A stretch of DNA of 64,000 bases from Pseudomonas sp. JAI120 (GTDB taxonomy: Bacteria > Pseudomonadota > Gammaproteobacteria > Pseudomonadales > Pseudomonadaceae). The notes below the pieces were generated by a model. The model searched no databases, was not told the origin of the DNA, and saw nothing but the letters and a program-made list of their open reading frames with translations. Positions 41,644-50,418 of this stretch are shown piece by piece (the first letter of the stretch is position 1; every line of letters starts with the position of its first letter). Made by a program: the position numbers and the translations under genes. The stretch spans positions 682,001 to 746,000 of the forward strand of contig NZ_JACHCZ010000002.1 in assembly GCF_014207255.1 (NCBI RefSeq). The letters are read 5' to 3'.

Positions 41644-41970
41644 TCAGAAAACAGCGAAGGCCGCAACGGGGCTGGCCAGCAGGCCGACGCCTGCCAGGAT
41701 CAAGGCCAGCCTTGGCCGATACGGCAACAACAGCACCAGCAACAGGGCGCTGAGCATCAACACCGCGCACCACTCCACCAGGCCCTGGCCCCAACCGGCA
41801 CTAGCCACTGCGGGCCAGATCGCGACGGTCAGCAGCAGCCAACCGATGACGCGCAAAGCAAAACGCCGCCGAGGCGATGGCTTGCTGTGCAGCAGTTCGC
41901 CGTGGTGGCGGTCGGTGGACAGGCATAAGGCGGTGAACCCGGCGTAACACATCAGCAGCGCAAGGAGCAT
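41644..41970 (-). CDS. DUF3325 family small membrane protein
   Basis: A 108-residue protein with about three hydrophobic helices and the conserved front MLLALLMCYAGFTALCLSTDRHHGELL, which matches DUF3325. These proteins are found next to PepSY reductases in siderophore clusters. Its ATG directly follows the stop codon of the PepSY gene (TGA-ATG), so translation is coupled. Function unknown. Confidence 0.8.
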   Translation of the reverse strand: MLLALLMCYAGFTALCLSTDRHHGELLHSKPSPRRRFALRVIGWLLLTVAIWPAVASAGWGQGLVEWCAVLMLSALLLVLLLPYRPRLALILAGVGLLASPVAAFAVF

Positions 41971-43545
41971 TCAGTTCGCCTCCTGCTTGAGGTGGAGCGG
42001 CCGCGCCCGCTCGGCCTTGGGCTGCGAGGCCTTGCGGTGTTGCATCTTCCAGGCCGCCCAGGCGAGGAACACGCCGCTGGCCAGGCAGGTCAGGTCGAAG
42101 CCGGCCATGGCCCAGTCGCCCGTTGCCAGTGACGTGCCCAGGTGCTGCGAGGTGGTCAGGGCATTGAGCAACGGGATTGCGACAAACAGCAGTGCTGCGA
42201 AGCTCAATTGTTCAACCCAACCCTGGCGGCCCCGGCGCAGGATCGCATGCAGCAGGCTCAGGCCCCAGGCGATAAAGAAGGCCTGCACTTCCCAATCGGA
42301 GCGCTCGGCGAAGCTCACCGGCAATAAACGGTTGGCCCAGAAGAACGCTGCAATGGCGATCAACAACCCGGACATGCTGGCGATGTTCAGCACTTCCACC
42401 AGCCGCAGTTCAAACGGCATCACCGCGGATTTTGCATGCTTGAGTTGACGCTTGCCGAGCCAGATCACCAGCCCCGTACCGATCATCGCCGTGCCCGCCA
42501 GGCCGCAGATAAAGTACAACCAGCGCAGCACCGGGCCGGCGAAATGGCCCATGTGCAGGCCATAGAAGCTGCCGCCGATCGCCGCCGGCAGCGATTGTTC
42601 GCCACTGACCCGCAGCAGCTCGCCGGTGTTGCCGTTGAACGACACGGTACTGCCGAAATCATGCACCACGCGGTCGGAGCCGGCACGGAACACGTTGACC
42701 GAGGCGTTTACATCACTCGGGTTGTTCACCGCCAGCCGCCCGACATGTCCACCCGCCCACTGCGCCCTCGCCTGCTCGTACATCGGCACCAATGACAGCA
42801 ATTGGCCTGGCTGACCCAGCGCCGGTGCGTTGTTGGTGGCGGGGAACACGTCATTGAAGAAGGCCCGAGTGTCGTTGCCATAGGAGGCCACGATCGGCGC
42901 CGGCATCACCATGCTCATGAAAATCACCAGGCTGCTGTAGGTGATCATCAAGTGAAACGGCAGCACCAGCACACCCACCGCGTTATGCCCGTCGAGCCAG
43001 GAGCGCTGGCCCTTGCGGGGGCGGAAGGTGAAGAAGTCCTTGAAGATTTTCTTGTGGGTGATGATGCCGGTGATCAACGCCACGAACATCACCATCGCTG
43101 CAATGGTCGACAGCCAGCGGCCCCAGGGATACGGCATTTGCAGCTGGAAGTGGAAGCGGTAGAAGAAATCCCCGCCCATGCTTTCCCGGGCCTCTACGGC
43201 TTGCCCGCTCACGGGATCGAGGGTTTTCTGAATGAAATTGCCGCGTTTGCCGGGGTCGACTTTGTCTTGCCACATTACTGACAGGCCAGGGTCGCGGCTA
43301 TCCGGCAGGGTGATGAACCAGCGTGCGGCCGTGGGTGCGACCTTCTGCAGGTAGTCCTGGGCGACACTCAGACTGCGCGCGTCATCCAGGGGATGGGCCT
43401 GTACCTCGGGTTGCATCCAGTGAGTGATCTCATCCTTGAAATAGGCCAGGGTGCCCGTCAGGAAAATCGCAAACAGCAGCCAGCCAAAGATCAGCCCGGC
43501 CCAGGTGTGCAACCAGGCCATGGCCTGGCGAAAGCCCTCTTTCAT
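41971..43545 (-). CDS. PepSY-associated transmembrane protein (ferric-siderophore reductase-like)
   Basis: A 524-residue inner-membrane protein: N-terminal helix with WLHTWAGLIFGWLLFAIFLTG, a periplasmic PepSY region, then paired helices with conserved histidines (GHNAVGVLVLPFHLMITYS, GLHMGHFAGPVLRWLY), the layout of FpvG-type reductases that reduce ferric siderophores in the periplasm. The ATG overlaps the DUF3649 stop codon by four bases; the long upstream frame overlaps that gene and is rejected. The reductase role is inferred from family and iron context. Confidence 0.85.
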   Translation of the reverse strand: MKEGFRQAMAWLHTWAGLIFGWLLFAIFLTGTLAYFKDEITHWMQPEVQAHPLDDARSLSVAQDYLQKVAPTAARWFITLPDSRDPGLSVMWQDKVDPGKRGNFIQKTLDPVSGQAVEARESMGGDFFYRFHFQLQMPYPWGRWLSTIAAMVMFVALITGIITHKKIFKDFFTFRPRKGQRSWLDGHNAVGVLVLPFHLMITYSSLVIFMSMVMPAPIVASYGNDTRAFFNDVFPATNNAPALGQPGQLLSLVPMYEQARAQWAGGHVGRLAVNNPSDVNASVNVFRAGSDRVVHDFGSTVSFNGNTGELLRVSGEQSLPAAIGGSFYGLHMGHFAGPVLRWLYFICGLAGTAMIGTGLVIWLGKRQLKHAKSAVMPFELRLVEVLNIASMSGLLIAIAAFFWANRLLPVSFAERSDWEVQAFFIAWGLSLLHAILRRGRQGWVEQLSFAALLFVAIPLLNALTTSQHLGTSLATGDWAMAGFDLTCLASGVFLAWAAWKMQHRKASQPKAERARPLHLKQEAN

Positions 43546-43844
43546 GTGCGTGCCATCCAAAAGCCTACGCCCGCCAGGGTCGCAAACGCCGCACTCGGCA
43601 GCATCACGCCACACCAGGCGCGCCATGCCGTACGACAGGCAAAGCACCACAGCACCGCCAACAGGTAGAACACAAACGAACTCATCATCCCGGTGATCAC
43701 CGCATCGGCGCGGGAGGTCGGCATCCACAGCGCCAGGCAGATGCTGGCCAGGGACGCCATCAAGTAACCGCCGACCACAGCGGCGAGCACCCGCGATGTG
43801 ACAGCGAGGCGGTAGGAGGCGGGCAGTGAGGTTTTGCTTTTCAT
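43542..43844 (-). CDS. DUF3649 family small membrane protein
   Basis: A 100-residue protein with three hydrophobic helices (RVLAAVVGGYLMASLASICLALW is split across the first) and FYLLAVLWCFACRTAWRAW. The DUF3649 label fits by pattern and by its fixed place before a PepSY gene. The start is uncertain: an ATG at 43844 or a TTG at 43874; I prefer the ATG, which leaves a candidate Fur box 37-51 bases upstream. It is the first gene of the five-gene operon ending in the orphan FecI/FecR pair. Confidence 0.75.
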   Translation of the reverse strand: MKSKTSLPASYRLAVTSRVLAAVVGGYLMASLASICLALWMPTSRADAVITGMMSSFVFYLLAVLWCFACRTAWRAWCGVMLPSAAFATLAGVGFWMART

Positions 43845-43880
43845 GCGGGAGGCGCCAGGTTCATCAGCGCGCAATATTAA

Positions 43881-43895
43881 TGATAAATATTCTCA
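43881..43895. promoter_or_regulatory. Candidate Fur box
   Basis: TGATAAATATTCTCA matches the 15-base Fur core TGATAATCATTATCA at 12 positions. It sits upstream of the DUF3649-PepSY operon in the divergent region shared with fecI. Confidence 0.6.
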
Positions 43896-43960
43896 TAAGC
43901 AAAACAGAACGGATGAAACACCTGCCTTCACGCATTGCCGAACGGTTTCCGGCCCCCTAC

Positions 43961-43982
43961 AATGCGAACAATTCTTGTTCTC
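43961..43982. promoter_or_regulatory. Second candidate Fur box near fecI
   Basis: The inverted-repeat sequence GCGAACAATTCTTGTTC at 43964-43980, with flanking AAT and TC, resembles the GCGAATNATTCTCATT-like Fur sites common upstream of Pseudomonas iron sigma genes. It lies about 45-65 bases before the fecI start. The similarity is moderate. Confidence 0.45.
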
Positions 43983-44027
43983 TAAAGCATGCCGATGTTT
44001 GCCGGCCTGTAAAAAAGGGAGATCGCG

Positions 44028-44516
44028 TTGCAGCCGTCCAACACTGTCGAAGTGCTTTACAACGACCATCACCACTGGCTCACCGGCTGGTTGCGACGCA
44101 AGCTCGGCTGCCCGGAAAGCGCTGCGGACCTGGCGCAGGACACCTTCATCCGGGTCCTGACCGCACGGGAAGCGCCGACGCTGATCGAGCCCCGCGCCTT
44201 CCTCACCACGGTCGCCAAGCGCGTGCTGTTCAACTTCTACCGCCGCCAGGACCTGGAGCGCGCCTACCTCGACGCATTGGCGCAGATGCCTGAACAGGTA
44301 GCGCCATCGGAAGAAGAACGCGCGATCATCCTGCAAACCCTGGTCGAGCTGGACCAATTGCTTGACGGCTTGCCCACCCTGGTCAAACGCGCGTTCCTGC
44401 TGGCCCAACTCGACGGGCTGACGTATGCGCAGATCGGCGCCGAACTGGGCATCTCCATCGCCACCGTCAAACGCCACCTGCAGAAAGCCGCCCTGCGCTG
44501 CTACTTCGCCCTATGA
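44028..44516 (+). CDS. fecI: FecI ECF sigma factor of the ferric citrate system
   Basis: A 162-residue ECF sigma factor with region 2 AADLAQDTFIRVL and region 4 LPTLVKRAFLLAQLDGLTYAQIGAELGISIATVKRHL. It starts at a TTG with GGGAG six bases upstream. In the E. coli system FecI is activated when FecR relays loading of FecA with ferric dicitrate and then transcribes fecA. It overlaps fecR by four bases. Confidence 0.92.
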   Translation: MQPSNTVEVLYNDHHHWLTGWLRRKLGCPESAADLAQDTFIRVLTAREAPTLIEPRAFLTTVAKRVLFNFYRRQDLERAYLDALAQMPEQVAPSEEERAIILQTLVELDQLLDGLPTLVKRAFLLAQLDGLTYAQIGAELGISIATVKRHLQKAALRCYFAL

Positions 44517-45454
44517 ATGTCTCGACCCAGGTTGCCGAACAGGCCGTGCACTGGCTGATGGAAATGCAGCAAGGCGCGCTCACCCCACGCCAGCAAGCGG
44601 CCTGGCAGCAATGGCTGAATGCCCACAGCGAACACCAGCGCGCCTGGGACCATATCCAGCGCGTCAACCAACGCCTGCGCGGCATGCCCTCGCCCCTCGC
44701 CCACGCGGCGTTGAACGCACCTAAGTCCAGCAGCCGGCGCCAGGCCCTGAAGTTGTTGCTGATCCTCGGCGCTGGTTCGGCCGCCGCCTGGAGCCTGCGC
44801 CAGCAACATATCCTGCCGCCGCTGAGCGCCGACTACCGCAGCCCGGTCGGGCAACGGCGCAAGGTGCAATTGGCCGACGGCAGCCAGTTGCAGCTCAATA
44901 CCGGCAGCGCCGTGGATGTGCATTTCGACGGCCGGCAACGGCTGATCCGTCTGCTCGAAGGCGAGATCCTGCTCACCGGCATTGCCGACAACGCGCCGCT
45001 GCAGGTGCTGACCGGCCAGGGCCTGCTCAGCAGCCAGGCGGCGCGCCTGAATGTGCGCCAGTTCAACGACCACACCCAACTGGCGGTCTTCGACGGCCGC
45101 GTCGACGTGATGCCCAACAGCTACAGCGGCCTGCCACTGACGGTCGAAGCGGCGCGCCAAGTCAATTTCACCCGCAAGGGCTGGGACACCCCGCGCCCTA
45201 CCGACGCCAACAGCGGCGCCTGGGCAGACGGCATGCTGGTGGCCGCGCATATGCGCCTGGAAGATTTCCTCGCCGAACTGGGCCGCTATCGCCGGGGCCA
45301 GGTCAATTGCGACCCGCAAGTCGCCAACCTGCTGCTGTCCGGCAGCTACCCGCTGGACGACAGCGAACGCATTCTCGACCTGCTGGAAGTCAGCCTGCCG
45401 GTAAAAGTGCGGCGCTTTACCCGCTATTGGGTGACCGTCCAAGCCCGTGCGTAA
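44513..45454 (+). CDS. fecR: FecR sigma regulator
   Basis: A 313-residue membrane protein. The N-terminus (ALTPRQQAAWQQWLNAHSEHQRAWD) is the cytoplasmic sigma-binding segment with the conserved Trp residues. A transmembrane helix lies at about residues 75-92 (LKLLLILGAGSAAAWSL), followed by the periplasmic FecR domain (RRKVQLADGSQLQLNTGSAVDV). ATGA overlap with fecI. It senses FecA signalling and both inhibits and activates FecI. Confidence 0.92.
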   Translation: MNVSTQVAEQAVHWLMEMQQGALTPRQQAAWQQWLNAHSEHQRAWDHIQRVNQRLRGMPSPLAHAALNAPKSSSRRQALKLLLILGAGSAAAWSLRQQHILPPLSADYRSPVGQRRKVQLADGSQLQLNTGSAVDVHFDGRQRLIRLLEGEILLTGIADNAPLQVLTGQGLLSSQAARLNVRQFNDHTQLAVFDGRVDVMPNSYSGLPLTVEAARQVNFTRKGWDTPRPTDANSGAWADGMLVAAHMRLEDFLAELGRYRRGQVNCDPQVANLLLSGSYPLDDSERILDLLEVSLPVKVRRFTRYWVTVQARA

Positions 45455-45499
45455 ATTATTTTCAGCCACCGTGAGCCGTTTTCCGCACCTCGCGTGACA

Positions 45500-45531
45500 G
45501 AGAAGGAAAGCCACCTTGATCCTTCCTTCTC
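45500..45531 (+). promoter_or_regulatory. Hairpin in the fecR-fecA gap
   Basis: Perfect 9-bp arms GAGAAGGAA (45500-45508) and TTCCTTCTC (45523-45531) are separated by a 14-base loop and end about 13 bases before the fecA ATG, next to the AGGA ribosome site at 45532-45535. It could modulate fecA translation or attenuate read-through from fecIR. Confidence 0.5.
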
Positions 45532-45544
45532 AGGACCGCCCTTC

Positions 45545-47884
45545 ATGCCCCAGCAACCCACCCTCCTCGCCCGCACCTTGCGCCAACTGCTACTGGGCGC
45601 CAGCCTCAGCTTCACCGTACTGCCTGGCGTGATGGCGGCCGATGCCAAGCCGTATCACATCGCGCCAAGCTCGCTGGAAGCAGCCCTGAACCAGTTTGGC
45701 CGCGAAGCCGGCGTGTTGATTTCCTTCGGTTCCGAGGTCACCGCGGGCATGCAGAGTCGTGGTTTGTCCGGCAACTACAGCGCTGCCGAGGGCCTGCAAA
45801 AGTTGCTGGAAGGCACCGGCCTGCAAGCCCGCGCCGAGGGCGACAATGCCTACAGCCTGCAACCGGCAACAGCGCCGGCGACTGTCGAGTTGGCGACCTC
45901 TAGCGTGGTCGGCGACTGGCTCGGCGATGCGGCACAAACCAATATATTCGAACACCCCGGCGCCCGTGACGTGATCCGCCGCGAAGAGTTCGAACGCCAG
46001 GGCGCTACCCAGGCCAAGGACGTGCTCAATCGCATCCCCGGCGTCAACGCCCCGGACAATAACGGCACCGGCAGCCACGATATGGCGCTGAACTTCGGCA
46101 TTCGCGGCCTCAACCCGCGCCTGGCATCGCGCTCAACGGTGCTGATGGACGGCATCCCGGTGCCCTTCGCGCCGTACGGCCAACCGCAGTTGTCCTTCGC
46201 GCCGATCAGCATGGGCAACATGGACGCCGTGGACGTGGTACGTGGCGGCGGCGCGGTGCGCTACGGCCCGCAGAACGTTGGCGGCGTGGTCAACTTCGTG
46301 ACCCGTGCGATCCCGGATGCGCCTACCGTCAAAGGTGGCTTGCAGACCGAAACCAGCCCGTCTTCCAGCCATGACGGCTTCAAGACCACCGGCAACCTGC
46401 TGGCCGGCGGCACTGCCGAGAATGGCCTGGGCGGCGCGATTTTGTATTCCGGCACCCGTGGCGGCGACTGGCGCGAAAACAGCAACACGCGCATCGACGA
46501 CCTGATCCTCAAAGGCAAATACCAGCTCGACGACGCCAACAGCTTCAACGCCATGGCGCAGTACTACGAAGGCCAGGCCGATATGCCTGGGGGCTTGAAC
46601 GTCGCGGACTACAAGGCCGATCCGTATCAGTCCACCCGTCCCTACGACAAATTCTGGGGCCGCCGTACGATGTTCAACGTCGGCTATCGCTACGAGCAGG
46701 ACCGCCGCGAATTCACCGTCAACAGCTTCTTCACCAAGACCCTGCGCAGTGGCTACCTGGACCAGGGCACCTTCCTGTCGCTGTCCCCGCGTGAATACTG
46801 GGTGCGCGGCGTGGAAACCCGTTTCGCCCAAGGCTTCGACCTCGGTCCGACCAGCCATGAAGTGGGCGTCGGCTACCGCTACATCAACGAAGCCGGCCAC
46901 GAGTTGCGCTACCGCACGCCGATTTCCGCCAATAACCAGCAAATCCCCAGCACCGACAGCCGCAATGACCGCGACACCCGCGGCGGCACCGAAGCCAATG
47001 CGTTCTTCGTCGATGACCGGATTGATATCGGCAAATGGACCATCACCCCGGGCATCCGCTACGAGATGATCGAGTCCCAGCAGAGCAACAACCTGACCAA
47101 CGTCAAATACAAAGGCGACTACAACACCGCGCTGCCGGCGTTGAACGTGCTCTATCACCTGACCGACGACTGGAACCTGTACGCCAACACCGAAGGTTCA
47201 TTCGGCAGCGTGCAGTACAGCCAGATGCCCAACCGTGTGACCAGCGGTGAAGTGAAACCGGAAAAAGCCCGCACTTGGGAACTGGGTACCCGCTATGACG
47301 ACGGCACCTTGCGCGCAGAGATCGGCGCGTTCCTGATCAACTTCGACAACCAGTATGAAAGCAACCAGACCAACGATTCGGTGATCGCCCGCGGCGAGAC
47401 GCGCCACCAGGGTATTGAAACCAGCGTCAACTACGCCCTCGATGGTTTGAGCCCGGCGTTGGCCGGTTTCGATGTGTACGCCACCTACGCCTATGTCGAC
47501 GCCACCATCCGAGAAGACGGCCCGAACAAAGGCAACCGCGTGCCCTTCTCGTCCAAGCACAAGGGCACCCTTGGCGTGGGTTACACCGAAGGGCGCTGGA
47601 AACTCAATGTGGACAGCAGCTATCAGAGCAGCCAGTTCGCCGACAACGCCAACACTCAGGCAGAAAGTGCTGACGGCGCCAACGGTCGAATCCCCGGCTA
47701 CATGCTGTTCAGCAGCCGCGCGGCCTATGATTTCGGCCCGCAACTGTCGGATCTGAACGTGGCGGTCGGCGTGAAGAACATCTTCAACAAGCAGTACTTC
47801 ACGCGCTCGTTCGACGATAACAACAAGGGCAAATACGTTGGTGAACCGCGTACGGTGTACGTGCAGACCTCCATCGCGTTCTAA
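45545..47884 (+). CDS. fecA: TonB-dependent ferric citrate receptor FecA
   Basis: A 779-residue outer-membrane receptor. From the ATG at 45545: signal peptide to about residue 32 (PGVMAADA), an STN signalling domain (YHIAPSSLEAALNQFGREAGV) that contacts FecR, a plug domain with FGIRGLNPRLASRSTVLMDG and VVRGGGAVRYGPQNVGG, and a 22-strand barrel ending in the terminal Phe of TVYVQTSIAF. Several plug blocks are nearly the same as in E. coli FecA, giving good support for ferric citrate as ligand. It is downstream of fecI-fecR and convergent with, and overlapping the stop of, a LysR gene. Confidence 0.92.
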   Translation: MPQQPTLLARTLRQLLLGASLSFTVLPGVMAADAKPYHIAPSSLEAALNQFGREAGVLISFGSEVTAGMQSRGLSGNYSAAEGLQKLLEGTGLQARAEGDNAYSLQPATAPATVELATSSVVGDWLGDAAQTNIFEHPGARDVIRREEFERQGATQAKDVLNRIPGVNAPDNNGTGSHDMALNFGIRGLNPRLASRSTVLMDGIPVPFAPYGQPQLSFAPISMGNMDAVDVVRGGGAVRYGPQNVGGVVNFVTRAIPDAPTVKGGLQTETSPSSSHDGFKTTGNLLAGGTAENGLGGAILYSGTRGGDWRENSNTRIDDLILKGKYQLDDANSFNAMAQYYEGQADMPGGLNVADYKADPYQSTRPYDKFWGRRTMFNVGYRYEQDRREFTVNSFFTKTLRSGYLDQGTFLSLSPREYWVRGVETRFAQGFDLGPTSHEVGVGYRYINEAGHELRYRTPISANNQQIPSTDSRNDRDTRGGTEANAFFVDDRIDIGKWTITPGIRYEMIESQQSNNLTNVKYKGDYNTALPALNVLYHLTDDWNLYANTEGSFGSVQYSQMPNRVTSGEVKPEKARTWELGTRYDDGTLRAEIGAFLINFDNQYESNQTNDSVIARGETRHQGIETSVNYALDGLSPALAGFDVYATYAYVDATIREDGPNKGNRVPFSSKHKGTLGVGYTEGRWKLNVDSSYQSSQFADNANTQAESADGANGRIPGYMLFSSRAAYDFGPQLSDLNVAVGVKNIFNKQYFTRSFDDNNKGKYVGEPRTVYVQTSIAF

Positions 47885-48753
47885 CTGCCCGCCAGGCAAC
47901 TGGGGGTGGCCGCGACCAACGCATCGATTGCACAGCGTGTCTTGGCCGGCATATGCGTAGCCGTGGGCCAGATCACATGGATGGGCGCAGGTTGGTCGCG
48001 ATAGTCGGGCAACACCGCGACCAACTGCCCACGCAGCACGTAATGCGCAATCAACCAACTCGGTAACCAGGCCAGGCCGACGCCCGCGATGGCGGCATCG
48101 GCCACGGCCTGGAGGTCGTCCATCATTAACGGCGAGGCCACGCGATTGCGCTGCGGGGTGGTACTGCGATAGGCGATGCCGCGGTGGTCGGCAAGGTCTT
48201 CAATGCATTCAATCGGCCCGACGCGCTGCAAGTACGCCGGTGACGCCGCCAGTCCCATGGCCTGCTCGCCCAGGCGACGAGCACTGAGGCGGTCGGTGTC
48301 GGGCAGCGGGCCGATTCGCACGGCGACGTCGAAGCCTTCCTGTGCCAGGTCCACCAGCCGATCGGCGAAGCTGATCTCGATCTCCAGTTCCGGATAACGC
48401 GCCATCAATCCCCACAATGCCGGGGCCGCGTAGTGGTGCCCGAACGCCAGTGGCAGGCTGGCCCGCAAACGTCCGCGTGGCTGTTGCCGGCCGCTTTCCA
48501 GCACTGACTCGGCAGCCTCGAGTTCCGCCAACGCCCGCAGGCAATGCTCGTAGTACGCCTGGCCGTCCTCGGTCAGACGCTGGCGGCGGGTGGAGCGCTG
48601 CAGCAGGCACGTGCCCAGGCGTGCCTCCAATCGCGCCAGGCCCTTGCCAACCGCAGAGCGTGTGAGGTTCAGCCGTTCGGCGGCCTCAGTCAGGTTGCCG
48701 CTTTCGACGATGTGCAGAAACAGCTCAACGCCATCAAAACGCGGTGTGGCCAT
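47881..48753 (-). CDS. LysR family transcriptional regulator
   Basis: A 290-residue regulator with an N-terminal winged helix (LFLHIVESGNLTEAAERLNLTRSAVGKGLARLEARLG) and a LysR substrate-binding domain. It is divergent from a DHA2 efflux pump across about 100 bases, the usual sign that it controls that gene. The ATG at 48753 gives standard length; the longer frame adds 41 residues that run through the promoter region. It overlaps the fecA stop codon by four bases in convergent orientation. Confidence 0.9.
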   Translation of the reverse strand: MATPRFDGVELFLHIVESGNLTEAAERLNLTRSAVGKGLARLEARLGTCLLQRSTRRQRLTEDGQAYYEHCLRALAELEAAESVLESGRQQPRGRLRASLPLAFGHHYAAPALWGLMARYPELEIEISFADRLVDLAQEGFDVAVRIGPLPDTDRLSARRLGEQAMGLAASPAYLQRVGPIECIEDLADHRGIAYRSTTPQRNRVASPLMMDDLQAVADAAIAGVGLAWLPSWLIAHYVLRGQLVAVLPDYRDQPAPIHVIWPTATHMPAKTRCAIDALVAATPSCLAGS

Positions 48754-48857
48754 GGCTCTATTGTCGCCCTTGATTCCCCTATGAACAGAAAACTTATCAC
48801 GAATAACGAACCCTGTTCCCCTGAAAATACCCCGATACCCATCCACAGGAGAATCCC

Positions 48858-50369
48858 ATGCCACCCGCTGCCACATTAACCGCCGCCAGCCGCCCGCGTA
48901 CCGCCAGGGATGGGCTGGCCCTCACTGCCGTGTGCCTCGTCGCCCTGATGTTCGGCCTGGAGATTTCCAGCGTCCCGGTGATCCTGCCGACGCTCGAGCG
49001 AGAGTTGGGCACGGGCTTCCAGGACGCCCAATGGATCATGAACGCCTACACCCTCGCCTGCACCTGCGTGCTGATGGCAGCGGGCACATTGGCGGATCGC
49101 TTTGGTCGTCGCCGCATGCTGGTGTTGTGCCTGTGGGTGTTTGGCCTGGCCTCGCTGGCCTGTGGGCTGGCCGAGGATGCCTCGCTGTTGATCACCGCGC
49201 GGTTTGTCCAGGGCATCGGTGCCGGAGCGATGATGATTTGCCAGTTCGCCATCCTGTCGCACCTGTTCAGCGAACCGGTAGCGCGGGCACGGGCGTTTGC
49301 AATATGGGGGGTGATTGCCGGCGTGGGCCTGGGCTTCGGACCGATGATCGGCGCATTGATCCTGACGGTGACGGATTGGCGCTGGGTGTTCCTCGTGCAC
49401 GTGCCGCTCACCCTGTTCACCCTGGTGCTGCTGCGCATCAGCGTGCAGGAGTCCCGTGACCCGGCCGCCCGTCGCCTAGACATCGCCGGCATGCTCACCT
49501 TGACCGTGTCGGTGTTTGCCCTGGTGTACTTCATCACCCAAGGCAGCGAGCACGGCTTCGGCACACCGGCCATGCTCGGTTGGGCGGCGTTGTCGGTGCT
49601 CGGCTTGCTGCTGTTCATCACGGTCGAGCTTCGCAGTGCGCACCCGATGTTCGACTTCTCGGTGTTCCGCATCCAGCGTTTCAACGGCGCGTTGATGGGT
49701 TCGATCGGCATGAACTTCAGCTTCTGGCCGTTCATGATCTACCTGCCGTTGTACTTTCAGGCGGGCCTGGGTTACGACACCTTGACCACCGGCGCCGCGT
49801 TGCTCGCCTACACCCTGCCGACCTTGCTGGTGCCGCCGCTGGCCGAGCGCCTGGCCCTGCGCTATGGCGCCGAACGCATCATCCCTCTCGGCCTGGGCCT
49901 GATGGGCGCGGGCTTTCTGATCATGGCCGCCGTCAACGGCGCCGAGCACCCACGTATCGAGCTGGTGCTGCTCAGTTGCGTGATCGCCGGCGTAGGCCTG
50001 GCGCTGACCAACTCGCCCACCACCAACACCACCACTGGTTCGGTGTCGGCGGACCGCGCGGGCATGGCCTCAGGCATCGACCTCAGTGCGCGGCTGATCA
50101 CCCTGGCGCTCAACATTGCCCTGATGGGGTGGGTGCTGTTGCTGGGGATCAGCCATCAACTGGCCGAGGTGCTGCCCGCCACCACGGCAATGGATTGGCC
50201 GGTTATCAGTCAAAACATTGCCGCAGGAAAACTCGAGTCGATGGGGCTGACAGTCAACGACGCCCAGGCGGCACTGCGCCACGGCGCCGGTTGGGCGATG
50301 CTGTTTGCCGGGTTGGGTGCTGGCGGGTTGGCGCTGTTGAGCCGGTATTTTTTCCGACGCGGCCGCTAA
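48858..50369 (+). CDS. DHA2-family MFS drug/metabolite exporter
   Basis: A 503-residue MFS protein with about 14 hydrophobic helices. It has the DHA2 motifs: ADRFGRRRMLVL between helices 2 and 3, GAMMICQFAILSHLF, and motif C-like GVIAGVGLGFGPMIGALIL. Such pumps export drugs or toxic metabolites with protons. There is no adjacent membrane-fusion (EmrA) gene, so it probably acts alone in the inner membrane. Divergent LysR control is likely. Confidence 0.92.
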   Translation: MPPAATLTAASRPRTARDGLALTAVCLVALMFGLEISSVPVILPTLERELGTGFQDAQWIMNAYTLACTCVLMAAGTLADRFGRRRMLVLCLWVFGLASLACGLAEDASLLITARFVQGIGAGAMMICQFAILSHLFSEPVARARAFAIWGVIAGVGLGFGPMIGALILTVTDWRWVFLVHVPLTLFTLVLLRISVQESRDPAARRLDIAGMLTLTVSVFALVYFITQGSEHGFGTPAMLGWAALSVLGLLLFITVELRSAHPMFDFSVFRIQRFNGALMGSIGMNFSFWPFMIYLPLYFQAGLGYDTLTTGAALLAYTLPTLLVPPLAERLALRYGAERIIPLGLGLMGAGFLIMAAVNGAEHPRIELVLLSCVIAGVGLALTNSPTTNTTTGSVSADRAGMASGIDLSARLITLALNIALMGWVLLLGISHQLAEVLPATTAMDWPVISQNIAAGKLESMGLTVNDAQAALRHGAGWAMLFAGLGAGGLALLSRYFFRRGR

Positions 50370-50373
50370 ACGA

Positions 50374-50402
50374 AAACGGGCCTGCAGATGCAGGCCCGTT
50401 TG
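50374..50402. terminator. Bidirectional terminator after the DHA2 gene
   Basis: Stem AAACGGGCCTGCA/TGCAGGCCCGTTT with a tiny loop, with A and T runs on either side. It separates the convergent MFS and HPF-like genes. Confidence 0.87.
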
Positions 50403-50418
50403 CAGGGGGTGAGAAAAG

